From contig DLGZ01000027.1 of the NCBI GenBank assembly GCA_002482965.1, forward strand, positions 68,181 to 132,180: a DNA stretch of 64,000 bases. The letters run 5' to 3'. The position numbers were made by a program, and so were the translations under genes. Positions 1-9,330 of this stretch are shown piece after piece. The notes below the pieces were generated by a model. The model worked only from the letters and a program-made list of their open reading frames with translations, was not told the origin of the DNA and made no database searches. The number at the start of each line of letters is the position of its first letter. Within the stretch, counting starts at the first letter, position 1. The DNA is from Verrucomicrobiaceae bacterium UBA7681. Its GTDB lineage: Bacteria; Verrucomicrobiota; Verrucomicrobiia; Verrucomicrobiales; Verrucomicrobiaceae.

Positions 1-122
1 CGAGGGAGGCGCATCGAGAATGGCTGGCCGCATATCGCAAAGCTGAACAAAATGCAGCCTTGATTTGCCGCGTGTTTTACCTTGCCTGCGGGCATCGTTT
101 CCACCAGCATGCAGCTTCATGA
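1..122 (+). CDS. 3' end of an unidentified gene (partial)
   Basis: An open frame enters from outside the window (codons begin at base 3) and stops with TGA at 120-122. It encodes about 39 residues, starting REAHREWLAAYRKAEQNAAL. The stop overlaps the ATG of the next gene in an ATGA junction (119-122), the usual sign of translational coupling, and this is the main reason for choosing this frame over the two others, which also stop early. Too little is visible to assign a function. Confidence 0.5.
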   Translation, partial: REAHREWLAAYRKAEQNAALICRVFYLACGHRFHQHAAS

Positions 123-526
123 ATTCTGCATTCGTCAAAAGGAACTGGTATTTCTTCACTCCGGCGGTCATCATCATTATTCCGGCGCTGATGGTTGCTT
201 TTTACACCATCAGAGATGGGTATTCCGTCCCTGACTCCATCAATGCGGTGTTCCATATCGGCTCCACTGGTACGCGCTATTCCATGGGTTTTTCGGAACG
301 GAAATTCAGCATGGTGAGGCCCGGCATGGATGGCAGAACCGTCTTTAATACGATCAAAAACCCCATGGAAGGCAATGATCTTGGAGTTGATGTGGCCAAC
401 TGGCGTTACAGCCTTCCTGCCAGTGGGGCGGGTTATTATCACGAACGCACTATTGTTATGGAGAAGGATAAAAATGGCAATCCGCGGGTCAAACAACGCA
501 TCAGTCGTTTTCATGCGACGAATTGA
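119..526 (+). CDS. Small single-pass membrane protein of unknown function
   Basis: A 135-residue protein. A short basic N-terminus (MNSAFVKRNW) is followed by a hydrophobic segment at about residues 12-29, suggesting one membrane anchor with the remainder outside the cytoplasm. No known domain is recognised. The frame is open further upstream, but the ATG at 119 is preferred because it overlaps the preceding stop (ATGA). The next gene begins 3 bases after its stop, so it belongs to the envelope operon with the LysM lipoprotein and the amidase; a role in the cell envelope is inference from that context. Confidence 0.7.
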   Translation: MNSAFVKRNWYFFTPAVIIIIPALMVAFYTIRDGYSVPDSINAVFHIGSTGTRYSMGFSERKFSMVRPGMDGRTVFNTIKNPMEGNDLGVDVANWRYSLPASGAGYYHERTIVMEKDKNGNPRVKQRISRFHATN

Positions 527-529
527 TTC

Positions 530-1048
530 ATGAACGAAAGTGACGCATCTTCTCGCATGAATCATTGCCCGCCATTGCTGCTCAGAGCCTGTTTGGTCCT
601 CCCGCTGCTATTGCTGGCTGCGTGTGAAAATTCTTCACACATCAAGGGACTCCCCAAAGACCTGCCGGTCATCAATCTGCATGGGTCGCCAAGTACGCCT
701 GTCCATACGATGGGGCATGCAGATTATCCTTTTGCAGATAACGGTGATTACAAAAGTGACTGGGCTGCCGAGGGCGGGCAGGGGGCAGGCATGGACTACT
801 CCTCCTGGCGCTCTTCCCATGGCAGCTCTTCCTCCCGCAGTTCCTCCAAGAAAAAGACCTCGTCCAAATCCGGTGGCAAAAGCTCCGGCAGCAAAACCTC
901 GCGCAAAGGCGGTTCATATACCATCAAGAGCGGTGACAACTTGGGTGCTATCGCACGCAAGAACGGCACCACAGTGGCGAAACTCAAGGCTGCCAACGGG
1001 CTGTCTTCCGACATGATCCGTGCGGGCAAAACGCTTAAAATACCCTAG
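530..1048 (+). CDS. LysM-domain lipoprotein
   Basis: A 172-residue predicted lipoprotein. The N-terminal signal ends in a lipobox (LLAAC, Cys32), followed by a Ser/Lys-rich low-complexity linker (about residues 92-125) and a C-terminal LysM motif (about 128-171, YTIKSGDNLGAIARKNGTT). LysM domains bind the glycan chains of peptidoglycan, so the protein probably tethers a membrane to the wall. A second in-frame ATG ten codons downstream (MNHCPP) is an alternative start that leaves the signal peptide intact. It lies 3 bases after the upstream membrane protein and 5 bases before the amidase gene, in a compact operon. Confidence 0.85.
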   Translation: MNESDASSRMNHCPPLLLRACLVLPLLLLAACENSSHIKGLPKDLPVINLHGSPSTPVHTMGHADYPFADNGDYKSDWAAEGGQGAGMDYSSWRSSHGSSSSRSSSKKKTSSKSGGKSSGSKTSRKGGSYTIKSGDNLGAIARKNGTTVAKLKAANGLSSDMIRAGKTLKIP

Positions 1049-1053
1049 TAGTC

Positions 1054-1674
1054 GTGTGTCATCTCTCCTCACGCATCGCAGCATGGTGTCTGTCGCTGAT
1101 CGTGGGTGGTGCGGCGATTGGGGGGGCAGCGGAGCCGGTGCGTTTTTCCACGGTGGTGATTGATGCAGGCCACGGCGGCAAGGATGGCGGTTCTGTCTGG
1201 AATGGGTTGGTCGAAAAAAAGCTCTGCCTTGATGTCGCGAAGCGCGTCGAAACGGCACTAAAGGCGAGTGGCCTTAAAACCGTCATGACGCGGCGTACCG
1301 ACACCTTTGTAGATCTCTCCCAACGGGCGCGCATCGCCAATCGTGTGCCCGCGTCAGTCTTTGTCAGCATCCATTTCAACGGCAGCCGCAAAACCATCAT
1401 CTCCGGTGGGGAGGTGTATTATCGCAGCTCGCGCGGCAAATTGCTCGCATCAGCCATCAACCGTTCGATCAAAGGCAGGGTTGCTGGTGGCACGCGCGGC
1501 ATTTTTTACGCCGGCTTTAAGGTGCTGCGCGAGACCCAGATGCCTGCGGTGCTCGTCGAATGCGGCTATCTCAGCAATAAACGCGAGGCCTTGCGCTGCG
1601 CAGATCCTGCCCATCGCCAGAAACTTGCCGAGGCCATTGTCAGCGGTCTTTTGGCCGTCCGGCGAAAGAAATGA
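1054..1674 (+). CDS. N-acetylmuramoyl-L-alanine amidase (Amidase_3)
   Basis: A 206-residue secreted zinc amidase that cleaves the bond between MurNAc and the stem peptide's L-alanine. The start is GTG, 5 bases after the LysM gene; a hydrophobic signal covers residues 7-26. Amidase_3 landmarks are present: DAGHGGKDGG (His40, zinc), Glu in NGLVEKK, SIHFN (zinc His), and VLVECGYLSN with the catalytic Glu. The domain fills the protein, with no separate wall-binding domain, so the adjacent LysM lipoprotein may supply targeting (inference). Typical of the AmiC/CwlD group in size. Confidence 0.92.
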   Translation: MCHLSSRIAAWCLSLIVGGAAIGGAAEPVRFSTVVIDAGHGGKDGGSVWNGLVEKKLCLDVAKRVETALKASGLKTVMTRRTDTFVDLSQRARIANRVPASVFVSIHFNGSRKTIISGGEVYYRSSRGKLLASAINRSIKGRVAGGTRGIFYAGFKVLRETQMPAVLVECGYLSNKREALRCADPAHRQKLAEAIVSGLLAVRRKK

Positions 1675-1695
1675 AACGCAGCTTTCATTTCTTTT
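1665..1695 (+). terminator. AT-rich hairpin terminator of the amidase operon
   Basis: A perfect 12-bp inverted repeat (AAAGAAATGAAA at 1665-1676 and its complement at 1683-1694) with a 6-base loop, ending in a short T run. It overlaps the amidase stop codon. The stem is AT-rich, so it would be weaker than a typical intrinsic terminator. Confidence 0.6.
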
Positions 1696-1771
1696 GAAAG
1701 TTCGCATTTACGAGGCACCTGCTGGCATTTGACGAAGCCCCTGCCGTGGTGGATGGAATAAGGTAGATTCC

Positions 1772-2782
1772 ATGTCCGCCCCAGCCCTTAGCGCCAGCAA
1801 CCCTGTTTTTCCGTTTCACCTCGTACGGGCAGACTTGGAACGTGTGGAAACGGCCATCCTCGAACAAGCACGTGCATTTGATCCCGGCGTCGAAGGTTAC
1901 GTGAGTTATGTCTGCAAAACATCGGGCAAACGCATCCGTCCTGCTTTGGCTGTGCTCGCCGGTGGTGCCACGGGTGGCACGCACGAAGGTCACACGCGCC
2001 TCTCTGTCATTCTCGAACTCGTCCACATAGCCTCTCTGGTGCACGACGACATCATGGACGGGGCGGACATCCGCCGTGCCCAGCCGACCGCCGTCGCGAA
2101 ATGGGGCAGCAGTCTCAGCGTCCTGCTGGGAGACAGCCTCTTCGCCTACGCTCTTGAACTTGCCACAGAGTTCGAAGACACGCATGTCTGCCGCACCATC
2201 GCCCGTGCCTCGCGTGATGTCTGCACCGGCGAAATTCTGCAAACCCAGCGCCGCTTTGATTTCAATCTCTCCGTCACCGATTATCTCAAGATGATCGAGA
2301 TGAAGACCGCTGCTCTTTTCGCCGCCGCCTGCGAACTCGGCGCCCGTCTCAATCAACAGCCCGACTCCGTTCAGTCTGCACTGCGCGACTACGGCCTCAA
2401 GCTCGGCACCGCCTACCAGATCTACGACGACTGTCTCGATATTGTCGGTGACGAAAAAACGGTCGGCAAAACGCTCCGCACCGATCTCGCCCGTGGCAAG
2501 CTCACGCTGCCCATTCTCTATCTCCTTGAAAGCGCCACCGATGCGCAGAAGCAAAAGCTCAACCGCATGCTGCTCAAAGGCGAGCCCATGGACACCACCA
2601 TTCTTGCGGGCATCGCAGACTACGAAGGGGCCGTTGACCGAGCGGTCAAATTCGCGCAAAACATGCTGGTCGAAGCCCGTGCCGATTTGATCTGCCTACA
2701 TGTTTCGCCGCACAAACAGGCGCTCGAAGACATCGTCGGTTATCTGCACAGCCTGCTGGATCAGTGCCGCGCAATTCATTGA
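1772..2782 (+). CDS. Polyprenyl diphosphate synthase (trans-isoprenyl)
   Basis: A 336-residue class I prenyltransferase that chain-elongates isoprenoid diphosphates with IPP. Both aspartate-rich Mg-binding motifs are visible: HDDIMDGADIRR near residues 90-100 (DDxxD) and YDDCLD near 218-223. GKRIRP near residue 50 is the usual IPP-binding element. Length and motif spacing fit the long-chain (octaprenyl/nonaprenyl, IspB-like) group that builds quinone side chains, but chain length cannot be read from sequence with confidence. It stands alone, 36 bases before radC, in the same direction. Confidence 0.9.
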   Translation: MSAPALSASNPVFPFHLVRADLERVETAILEQARAFDPGVEGYVSYVCKTSGKRIRPALAVLAGGATGGTHEGHTRLSVILELVHIASLVHDDIMDGADIRRAQPTAVAKWGSSLSVLLGDSLFAYALELATEFEDTHVCRTIARASRDVCTGEILQTQRRFDFNLSVTDYLKMIEMKTAALFAAACELGARLNQQPDSVQSALRDYGLKLGTAYQIYDDCLDIVGDEKTVGKTLRTDLARGKLTLPILYLLESATDAQKQKLNRMLLKGEPMDTTILAGIADYEGAVDRAVKFAQNMLVEARADLICLHVSPHKQALEDIVGYLHSLLDQCRAIH

Positions 2783-2818
2783 TCTCTCTCTTAAATCGTG
2801 TGAAATGCGCACCGATTC

Positions 2819-3514
2819 ATGAGCCGCATCCACGACATACCGGAAAACGACCGCCCGCGTGAGCGCCTGCTCCGCCTTGGTCCTCAGGCGCTCTCGGATG
2901 CGGAACTCCTCGCTCTCTTCATCAACACCGGTACGAAGGGTGAAAATGCCCTGCAGATCGGCCAGCGCATCCTGCGCGATTACAAATCCCTGCGAGACCT
3001 CTCAAGACTCGAACCTGCTGTTCTGAGAAAAATCAAAGCTCTTGGCCCGGCGAAAACCGCACTGCTCGCTGCTGCTTTCGAGCTAGGCCGCCGTTCCGCG
3101 CAGGAACCCTCGCACGCCGAGGTCATCCTCGACCGTCCGCAGCGCATCTACGACTATATTGGCCCGGAGATGCAGGCTCTCGGCAGTGAATCCGTCCGCA
3201 TCATCCTGCTGACCACCAAGCTGGCTGTCATGCGCAGTGAAGAGGCTTTTAAAGGCAGCTTGAACGAATGTGTCGCTCATCCGCGCGATCTGCTGCGGAA
3301 GGTGCTCATTCATAACGCCTACGCCTTCATCCTCGTTCACAACCATCCTTCTGGAGATCCCACCCCGAGCGAGGCCGACCGCCGTCTCACCCGCCGTCTC
3401 CGTGAAGCCTCCGAGGCCACCGGGCTCTTTCTTCAGGACCACCTCATCATCGGGACTCCTGCTGAATCACGCCCGCTGCCCTATTTCAGCTTTAAGGAGC
3501 ATGGGATGTTGTAG
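2819..3514 (+). CDS. radC: RadC family JAB/MPN-domain protein
   Basis: A 231-residue RadC protein. The N-terminal part (about 1-90) carries helix-hairpin-helix-like sequence (LSRLEPAVLRKIKALGPAKT) and a conserved opening (ENDRPRERLLRLGPQALSDAELLALF). The C-terminal MPN/JAB metalloprotease-like domain has the signature HNHPSGDPTPSEAD near residues 173-187, with the expected His, His and Asp metal ligands. The name is historical: a direct role in DNA repair is not established for the family. Length matches the family (about 220-230). Confidence 0.95.
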   Translation: MSRIHDIPENDRPRERLLRLGPQALSDAELLALFINTGTKGENALQIGQRILRDYKSLRDLSRLEPAVLRKIKALGPAKTALLAAAFELGRRSAQEPSHAEVILDRPQRIYDYIGPEMQALGSESVRIILLTTKLAVMRSEEAFKGSLNECVAHPRDLLRKVLIHNAYAFILVHNHPSGDPTPSEADRRLTRRLREASEATGLFLQDHLIIGTPAESRPLPYFSFKEHGML

Positions 3515-3661
3515 CCGGAGTGGTTTGGATCTGCTGTGCATAGGTGCAAACGGATCTCAGGTTGTCTCTCATGCCTATGAGAACAGCCTGATGTCCACGA
3601 CATCTTTGATGCAAGGTGTAACTTTGGGTCCAACTTCTCCAAGGTACTCACAAGTTCCCCA

Positions 3662-4378
3662 ATGCAATACTCTCAAGTCTCTGGCAGTTTCATGCCAACT
3701 CGTTGGACCTTGGTGCTGCGCGCGAACGCCTCGTCACCCGAGGGCAGGGTGGCGCTGAGTGACCTGTGTGCGGCGTATTACCAGCCCGTCTTCGTCTTCC
3801 TGCGGCGCACGGGATTTGCCCCGGACACGGCTCGTGATCACACGCATTCGTTTTTCGCGCATTTGCTGCAGCGTGGATTCGCCGGGCCCGATCCGGAGCG
3901 CGGAAGATTCCGCAGCTATTTGCTCGGAGCGGTGAAATACTTCGTCATCGGATTGCAGAATCATGCGTGCAGGGAGAAGCGTGGTGGCGGCATGACGCAT
4001 GAATCTCTGGATGCCGGTGCGGAAGGTTCGCCGCCTCTCATGATCGACGATCCCACAGCCACTCCGATGGCGGAGGCGTTTGATCGAGAATGGGCCGTCG
4101 CAGTGATGAATCGTGCGGTGGCCGCGCTTGCTGCAGAGCACCGGGGAAGCAGGTCGGTTCAGTTCGAGGCGCTGCAACCGTGGTTGATGGGTGACGATGC
4201 GGCGTCCCATGCCGAGACGGCGAAAAAGCTGGGCATGAGTGAAGGGGCTGTGAAAGTGGCGGTGCATCGCCTGCGCAAACGATTCCGTGAACTCCTGCGG
4301 CAGGAGATCGCGCAAACGCTCGATGATGAGGCAGATGTTGATGATGAATTGCGCTACCTCTGTTCCGTGCATGGATGA
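3662..4378 (+). CDS. ECF-type RNA polymerase sigma factor (kinase-associated group)
   Basis: A 238-residue sigma-70 family protein of the type common in Planctomycetota and Verrucomicrobiota. Sigma region 2 is near residues 12-85 (TRWTLVLRAN, DLCAAYYQPVFVFLRRTG); a region 4 helix-turn-helix follows at about 180-215 (ETAKKLGMSEGAVKVAVHRLRKRFRELL). An extended, acidic linker and a short acidic tail (DDEADVDDELRYL) are typical of this group. The start at 3662 keeps the conserved F-x-x-TRW segment. It is followed after 40 bases by a zinc-ribbon Ser/Thr kinase, a frequent pairing, so signalling through that kinase is likely but inferred. Confidence 0.88.
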   Translation: MQYSQVSGSFMPTRWTLVLRANASSPEGRVALSDLCAAYYQPVFVFLRRTGFAPDTARDHTHSFFAHLLQRGFAGPDPERGRFRSYLLGAVKYFVIGLQNHACREKRGGGMTHESLDAGAEGSPPLMIDDPTATPMAEAFDREWAVAVMNRAVAALAAEHRGSRSVQFEALQPWLMGDDAASHAETAKKLGMSEGAVKVAVHRLRKRFRELLRQEIAQTLDDEADVDDELRYLCSVHG

Positions 4379-4418
4379 TTTGAGGTAACTTTCCATCCGC
4401 AGTCTCCAAGGAACAGGC

Positions 4419-7400
4419 ATGACCACGATCCCATCGAACACCTGCCCGCAATGCGGTGCGCTCATCCCGGAGGATTCTGCCAATGGACTGTGCCCGCGCT
4501 GTGTCTTCGCCAAGGCGCTGGCTCCGACGGCCGATGGCGGCTTTTTACCCCATGCGCCGCCGAGTTTGGATGCCGTGCGTGCTGCCTTCCCACATCTGGA
4601 AGTCACCGCACTCATTGGCAGCGGCGGGATGGGGGCGGTGTTCAAAGCCCGCCAGCCACAGCTCGACCGTTTCGTGGCGCTGAAGATTCTGCCAGCGGAA
4701 CTCGCCGGTCTGCCGGGCTTCTCCGAACGGTTTCAGCGCGAGGCGCAGGCACTCGCCAGGCTCAGCCACCCGCACATCGTCACCGTGCATGACTTTGGCC
4801 GGGCCGGAGACTTTTACTTTCTGCTGATGGAGTTCATCGACGGCGTTAACCTGCGCCAGCTCCTGCAAACAAAACGGCTTACGCCCAAGGAGGCGCTCAG
4901 CATCGTGCCGCCCATCTGTGAAGCGCTGCAATGCGCGCACGATCACGGCATCGTCCATCGCGACATCAAGCCTGAGAACCTGCTTATCGACAAGGCGGGT
5001 ACGGTGAAGATTGCCGACTTCGGCATCGCGAAAATCGTCGATGGCAGCGAAGCGCTGAGTCATGTCCATGATGGGGAAGCCTGTGCATCGACAGACGGGA
5101 AGCACCCCGCTCCTAGCATGCCTTTCGGCACCCCCGACTACGCCGCCCCGGAGCAGGCCAGCGGCTCCGCCGATCATCGCGCCGACATTTACTCCCTCGG
5201 AGTCGTGCTTTACGAGATGCTCACCGGTGAGCGTCCCACCGCCAAACTCGAAGCCCCCTCGAAGCGCATTCAGATGGACATCCGCATTGACGAAATCGTG
5301 CTGCGCGCCTTGGAGAAATCGCCCGAGATGCGCTTCGCCACAGCGGCGGAGTTTCGCACGTGTGTCGAGAATGTTCAGTCAACCTCCAGCCAGACGATGA
5401 CGGCAGGCAAAGCTTCGCTTTCCAGACCCTGGATGCTGCCGATGACAGCCCTGAGTCTGCTTTGCATCGGCGGCATCATGATGGGACTGGGGGTGTATGC
5501 CTCACAAAACTGGGGCTGGGGCTCTGACAATTGGGCGATGATTGTGGGGGGGGTGTTGCCGATCATTGCAGGGAGCATTTCTGGATGGCGTCTTCTCCGT
5601 GAGCAACATTACGGCGCACTTGATCCTGTCCCGAGGGCGATTTTCGCCGTGGTCGCCTCCTTCGGGTTGCTCGCGCTGCTCCGCATTCCCGGCAGCTTAT
5701 GGATGGTCGTCGCAGGCAAAACACTGGGCTCGTCGTCTTTGGTTACAGTCATGGCGGTGCAAGGTTCATTCACACAGGTTGTATTGGCGTTGCAGGCGGG
5801 CGCAGCTTTTGGTCTCTATGCGTGGACCCAGCGGCGCATCCAAGGCGCAGCCACGAAGATGGCAGCCCGGATAACGGCAGGGTGCTTCGTGCTTCTGTTC
5901 GTTCATTCCATGGCGCCCTGGGTTGTGATGGCGTACGCTAAGCTGACGGCGCTTCAAAGTACTCCAACCAACAACACAAGATCCGAGGGGGGAAAAAAGG
6001 GTGGCGTTTCCTCTGGATTCCGGCCCCAGACGCAGTGGGATTTGGCAGGAAAAAACGATGAGCCAGGCAAAGCCGCGCCGCGCATCACACCCCAGGAAAG
6101 TCACATCGCCCTCAAATACCTTGATGCCACACTCGCGATTGATCGGATCAAAGCTGAGCATCCCGAACTGGCAGGCGGTGTCAGGCACGTTGAGACGGAG
6201 GGCAATTCGATGGTCCTCGATGCCGCCAGTCCAAGTTTTGAACCCCTCCAGAAATACCTGGAAATGATCGATCAACGGCCTGAGGCGATCCTGCTGGAAG
6301 GAACAATGACGGAGACTTTGCCAAACTCGCCTGCAGGCTCTGGAAAGCTGATTTCCAAGCCCATGGTTTACACGCAGATTGGAACAGCCGCACGTTTCCA
6401 AACTATAGCCAAAGACGGCCTGCAGATCGAGTTTTCCATCAAAGCGAACAAGCAGACGAAGGTCAAGGCGGACGCCACAGTGCAGGGCGAAACATTTGTT
6501 CTGGAGGGGACGGTCACGGAGTCAATGCGGGATGCTCCTGCGGGAGTCAAGAAAGTGTTCCCATTGCCCACATTGCAGGCAGCGCTTGGCGGTTCGGTGA
6601 CCTTCACCCATCGACTGCAGGACGGGCGAGACATCGAACTTTCCATCAAGCTTGCTCGTACATTCCCGCCTCTGCCGCCCAAGGTGCCGACCGCAACTGC
6701 CCGGCCTGTTGTCCAACGACAAGCCGCGAAACAGCCGGACGAGGTTCCATTCAAAGGCGAACCCAAGCTGCGCTACATCGCCTGGATGCCCAAGGATGAG
6801 GGCGGCTGGCGGCTGTATGCGCCGGGTGGTGAAGCAGTGACTGCGCCGGGCGACATCCCTGTGGGTGACTGGGAATGGTGGAAGAAGGGCCTGTTGAAAA
6901 ATGGCACTGCGTCCAAGATCAGCGATACGGCAGGCTGGCTGATGTTTTTCTATTCCCACCCGGCCATTGATCAACGCAGTGAGAGCGATTTGAACCTCTT
7001 CACTCCAGCGGGGGCGGAAATTCATGTGACACAACGCGTATCTGGACCCCGCGAGCCGCAGATGCCTCAAGCTGATGGATGGCTCGCCATGGGGTGTCGT
7101 GTTCCTTATGCAGCCGCCAAAGGACAGTTGAAGGCACGCCTCGCGCTCACTGCTGGCTCCTGGTGGAGTAGTGAACTCGTGACGGCGGGCAAGACTAACT
7201 ACAGCGGTGGGGGCCAGCTCCTGACCAACTCGGGCGAGGACGCAAATCATCGGGCCTTTGTGACCGTGGTTACGGAAGATGAAGACAAGTTTCCTTACTA
7301 CCAGTGGGAGGTCCTGGGTCGCCTGCATGATGGCTCGGATGTGCGCAACGAAGGCAGCACGGCGGTGAATTTTCAAAGCCAGTTTGTACACACCATCTCC

Positions 7401-9203
7401 TTCGGCCAGCCGCTCTCGTCGTTTGCGGGATTCATTATGCGCAGCCGCGAGAGGAAGAACTTCACCAACGATGGTGTGCAGGTGCCGCCTGTGCTCGTTG
7501 CAAACCCAGACTCTGGCTTCAAGTCCACCCTTCAAATGCGCTGGGTGAGTGACACCCCTTCACCGGATACCGAATCGATGACGCTCGCAGGAAGAGGGCG
7601 GAGCGAGACGCTGAACGTCGAAAAGACCGTTCTGCTCGATCAGTCCGCTTTGCAGTCTGTCGAAGCCATTCATCGAACGCAGGGCGGGGGGGGGAGCATT
7701 TCGCTGCAATTGACCGAGAACGGCAAGCAGCGCTTCGCGCAGGCGACGCGCGAAGGGAAGGGCCGAAAGCTGGCGATCATCATCGACGGTCAGCTCCGTT
7801 CCGCTCCCATGATCCAGTCCGAGATCAGCGACGGTCGTGTGGAGATCAGCGGCAATCTGACTTATGAGGAGGCAGATGATTTGACGGCCAGGCTGCAACA
7901 ATCCATCAAGAGCGCGTCAGCAGCGGAACCCTCCAAGAAAGAGGACCAGGCAGGCGCGAAAAAAAACGCCCCATCGGCGCAGGCGGACGCCGAACTGATC
8001 TTTGATCCCGAGCAAGAGCATGTGCTTGCCTGCGCTACGGAAGGCATCGTGCCGTATTTTCAGTTCGCCGGCGGAAAGACCTTCGTCATCCGCACCGCCA
8101 CAGCGGCAAGCCCGGAGGAAATCAAAGCTGACTGGGAAAAAGCAGATTCAGCCGGTGGAGTGGACTTCAGCCTGAGCCAGGAGGCCGGTGACATCCGCAT
8201 TCATCCGCATGACTGCGCTTTCGGAGGTTGGCTCACGGGGCACCAAAACCTGTTCATGTCCGCCAGCAGTGCGATGGCATTGATGGGTGAGGTGACCGCC
8301 AAGAACGAAGCCATCACGCTTGCCCAGGGCCAGTGGCCCGTTTCCTGTCTGTTTAGAACTTCTCGCGGAGTGGTCGGCTTGATGACCATCACGTCTGTGC
8401 GGCAGGCAGAGGGCAAGCCGATGAGCCTGAATTTCGAATACAAACGGGTGCAGAGGCTTGCGGGCCCACCACAAACGGTGACCGAGTTTATCCAGAAGGC
8501 CAGCGCGCTATGGAATCAGGGTGACTATAAAGGCGCTGTACTTGTTTACGATGAGGCGATCAAGCATCACCCTCGCGAATCGGGATTTTTCAACAACAGA
8601 GCCAATGCCCATGCGGCTCTTCGGCAGCATGACAAAGCACTGGCGGACTATGGTGAGGCTCTGCGGATCAATCCCGGCAACGACCATATCTACAGTACCC
8701 GGGGCATGACTTATTATCAAATGGGTGACTACGACCACGCTATCGCCGACCTTGACATTGCGGTGAAGGATTCACCCCATGGAGTCAATTTTGATCTGCG
8801 CGGACGCGCTTACCACGCCAAAGGCGATTTTCGAGCCGCGTTTGCTGACTACGTGAGAGGTGCGCAAACAACGCCGGGTTACACTCTTACTTTTCTTGAT
8901 CTCGCCTGGCTGCTGGCCACCTGTCCTGACGGCTCGATCCGTGACGGCCAGAAAGCCAGTCAATACGCCAACCTCGCGGCAGGTGTGTTGCAAGCAGATC
9001 GCCCGGAAGTTTCTGTCGCCCTAGCGGCAGCCCATGCGGAGCAGCGGGACTACGCCGCAGCCATTCAGCTGGAGCAGGAGCTTCTCAAAAAACTCCCCCC
9101 CAACAGCGATGAGGTCGGCCGATCAAGCGAGCGACTTAAGCTCTATCAAGCGCATCAGCCAATGCGCAGCCCCATGCCGATCAGCCGAGCCATGTGGCGG
9201 TGA
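4419..9203 (+). CDS. Giant Ser/Thr kinase with zinc ribbon, membrane, secretin-like, SecD-head-like and TPR regions
   Basis: A 1594-residue protein. In order: a four-Cys zinc ribbon (CPQC...CPRC, residues 9-28); a PknB-like kinase (about 60-315) with GSGGMGAVF, the VALK lysine, HRDIKPEN, DFG and a YAAPEQ segment; about five hydrophobic segments (about 336-510); a region resembling a secretin N-domain (about 565-625) followed by two similar repeats beginning LEGTMTE and LEGTVTE (about 624-745); a middle part of unknown fold; a segment like the SecD P1 head (about 1070-1165, LAIIIDGQLRSAPMI); and TPR repeats (about 1357-1480). All key kinase residues are present, so it should be active. The extracytoplasmic side probably senses or scaffolds; its ligand is unknown. 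It follows the ECF sigma gene. Confidence 0.9.
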   Translation: MTTIPSNTCPQCGALIPEDSANGLCPRCVFAKALAPTADGGFLPHAPPSLDAVRAAFPHLEVTALIGSGGMGAVFKARQPQLDRFVALKILPAELAGLPGFSERFQREAQALARLSHPHIVTVHDFGRAGDFYFLLMEFIDGVNLRQLLQTKRLTPKEALSIVPPICEALQCAHDHGIVHRDIKPENLLIDKAGTVKIADFGIAKIVDGSEALSHVHDGEACASTDGKHPAPSMPFGTPDYAAPEQASGSADHRADIYSLGVVLYEMLTGERPTAKLEAPSKRIQMDIRIDEIVLRALEKSPEMRFATAAEFRTCVENVQSTSSQTMTAGKASLSRPWMLPMTALSLLCIGGIMMGLGVYASQNWGWGSDNWAMIVGGVLPIIAGSISGWRLLREQHYGALDPVPRAIFAVVASFGLLALLRIPGSLWMVVAGKTLGSSSLVTVMAVQGSFTQVVLALQAGAAFGLYAWTQRRIQGAATKMAARITAGCFVLLFVHSMAPWVVMAYAKLTALQSTPTNNTRSEGGKKGGVSSGFRPQTQWDLAGKNDEPGKAAPRITPQESHIALKYLDATLAIDRIKAEHPELAGGVRHVETEGNSMVLDAASPSFEPLQKYLEMIDQRPEAILLEGTMTETLPNSPAGSGKLISKPMVYTQIGTAARFQTIAKDGLQIEFSIKANKQTKVKADATVQGETFVLEGTVTESMRDAPAGVKKVFPLPTLQAALGGSVTFTHRLQDGRDIELSIKLARTFPPLPPKVPTATARPVVQRQAAKQPDEVPFKGEPKLRYIAWMPKDEGGWRLYAPGGEAVTAPGDIPVGDWEWWKKGLLKNGTASKISDTAGWLMFFYSHPAIDQRSESDLNLFTPAGAEIHVTQRVSGPREPQMPQADGWLAMGCRVPYAAAKGQLKARLALTAGSWWSSELVTAGKTNYSGGGQLLTNSGEDANHRAFVTVVTEDEDKFPYYQWEVLGRLHDGSDVRNEGSTAVNFQSQFVHTISFGQPLSSFAGFIMRSRERKNFTNDGVQVPPVLVANPDSGFKSTLQMRWVSDTPSPDTESMTLAGRGRSETLNVEKTVLLDQSALQSVEAIHRTQGGGGSISLQLTENGKQRFAQATREGKGRKLAIIIDGQLRSAPMIQSEISDGRVEISGNLTYEEADDLTARLQQSIKSASAAEPSKKEDQAGAKKNAPSAQADAELIFDPEQEHVLACATEGIVPYFQFAGGKTFVIRTATAASPEEIKADWEKADSAGGVDFSLSQEAGDIRIHPHDCAFGGWLTGHQNLFMSASSAMALMGEVTAKNEAITLAQGQWPVSCLFRTSRGVVGLMTITSVRQAEGKPMSLNFEYKRVQRLAGPPQTVTEFIQKASALWNQGDYKGAVLVYDEAIKHHPRESGFFNNRANAHAALRQHDKALADYGEALRINPGNDHIYSTRGMTYYQMGDYDHAIADLDIAVKDSPHGVNFDLRGRAYHAKGDFRAAFADYVRGAQTTPGYTLTFLDLAWLLATCPDGSIRDGQKASQYANLAAGVLQADRPEVSVALAAAHAEQRDYAAAIQLEQELLKKLPPNSDEVGRSSERLKLYQAHQPMRSPMPISRAMWR

Positions 9204-9330
9204 ATCGCTTTAAATTGCGGCGTGCAGCGCAGGGAGGTCACCGGAGGGAGGGCTGATAAGTGGTGGCGGGAAGATGCGCATGGCTGCAATTCAGATTGCA
9301 GAAAACGGTTTGCAGAATGAGAGGGTGAAC

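Noticed and set aside
1685..2659. A 324-codon open frame on the minus strand opposite the polyprenyl synthase gene
   Set aside because: Shadow of a confident gene with complete catalytic motifs; no domain in the mirror translation.
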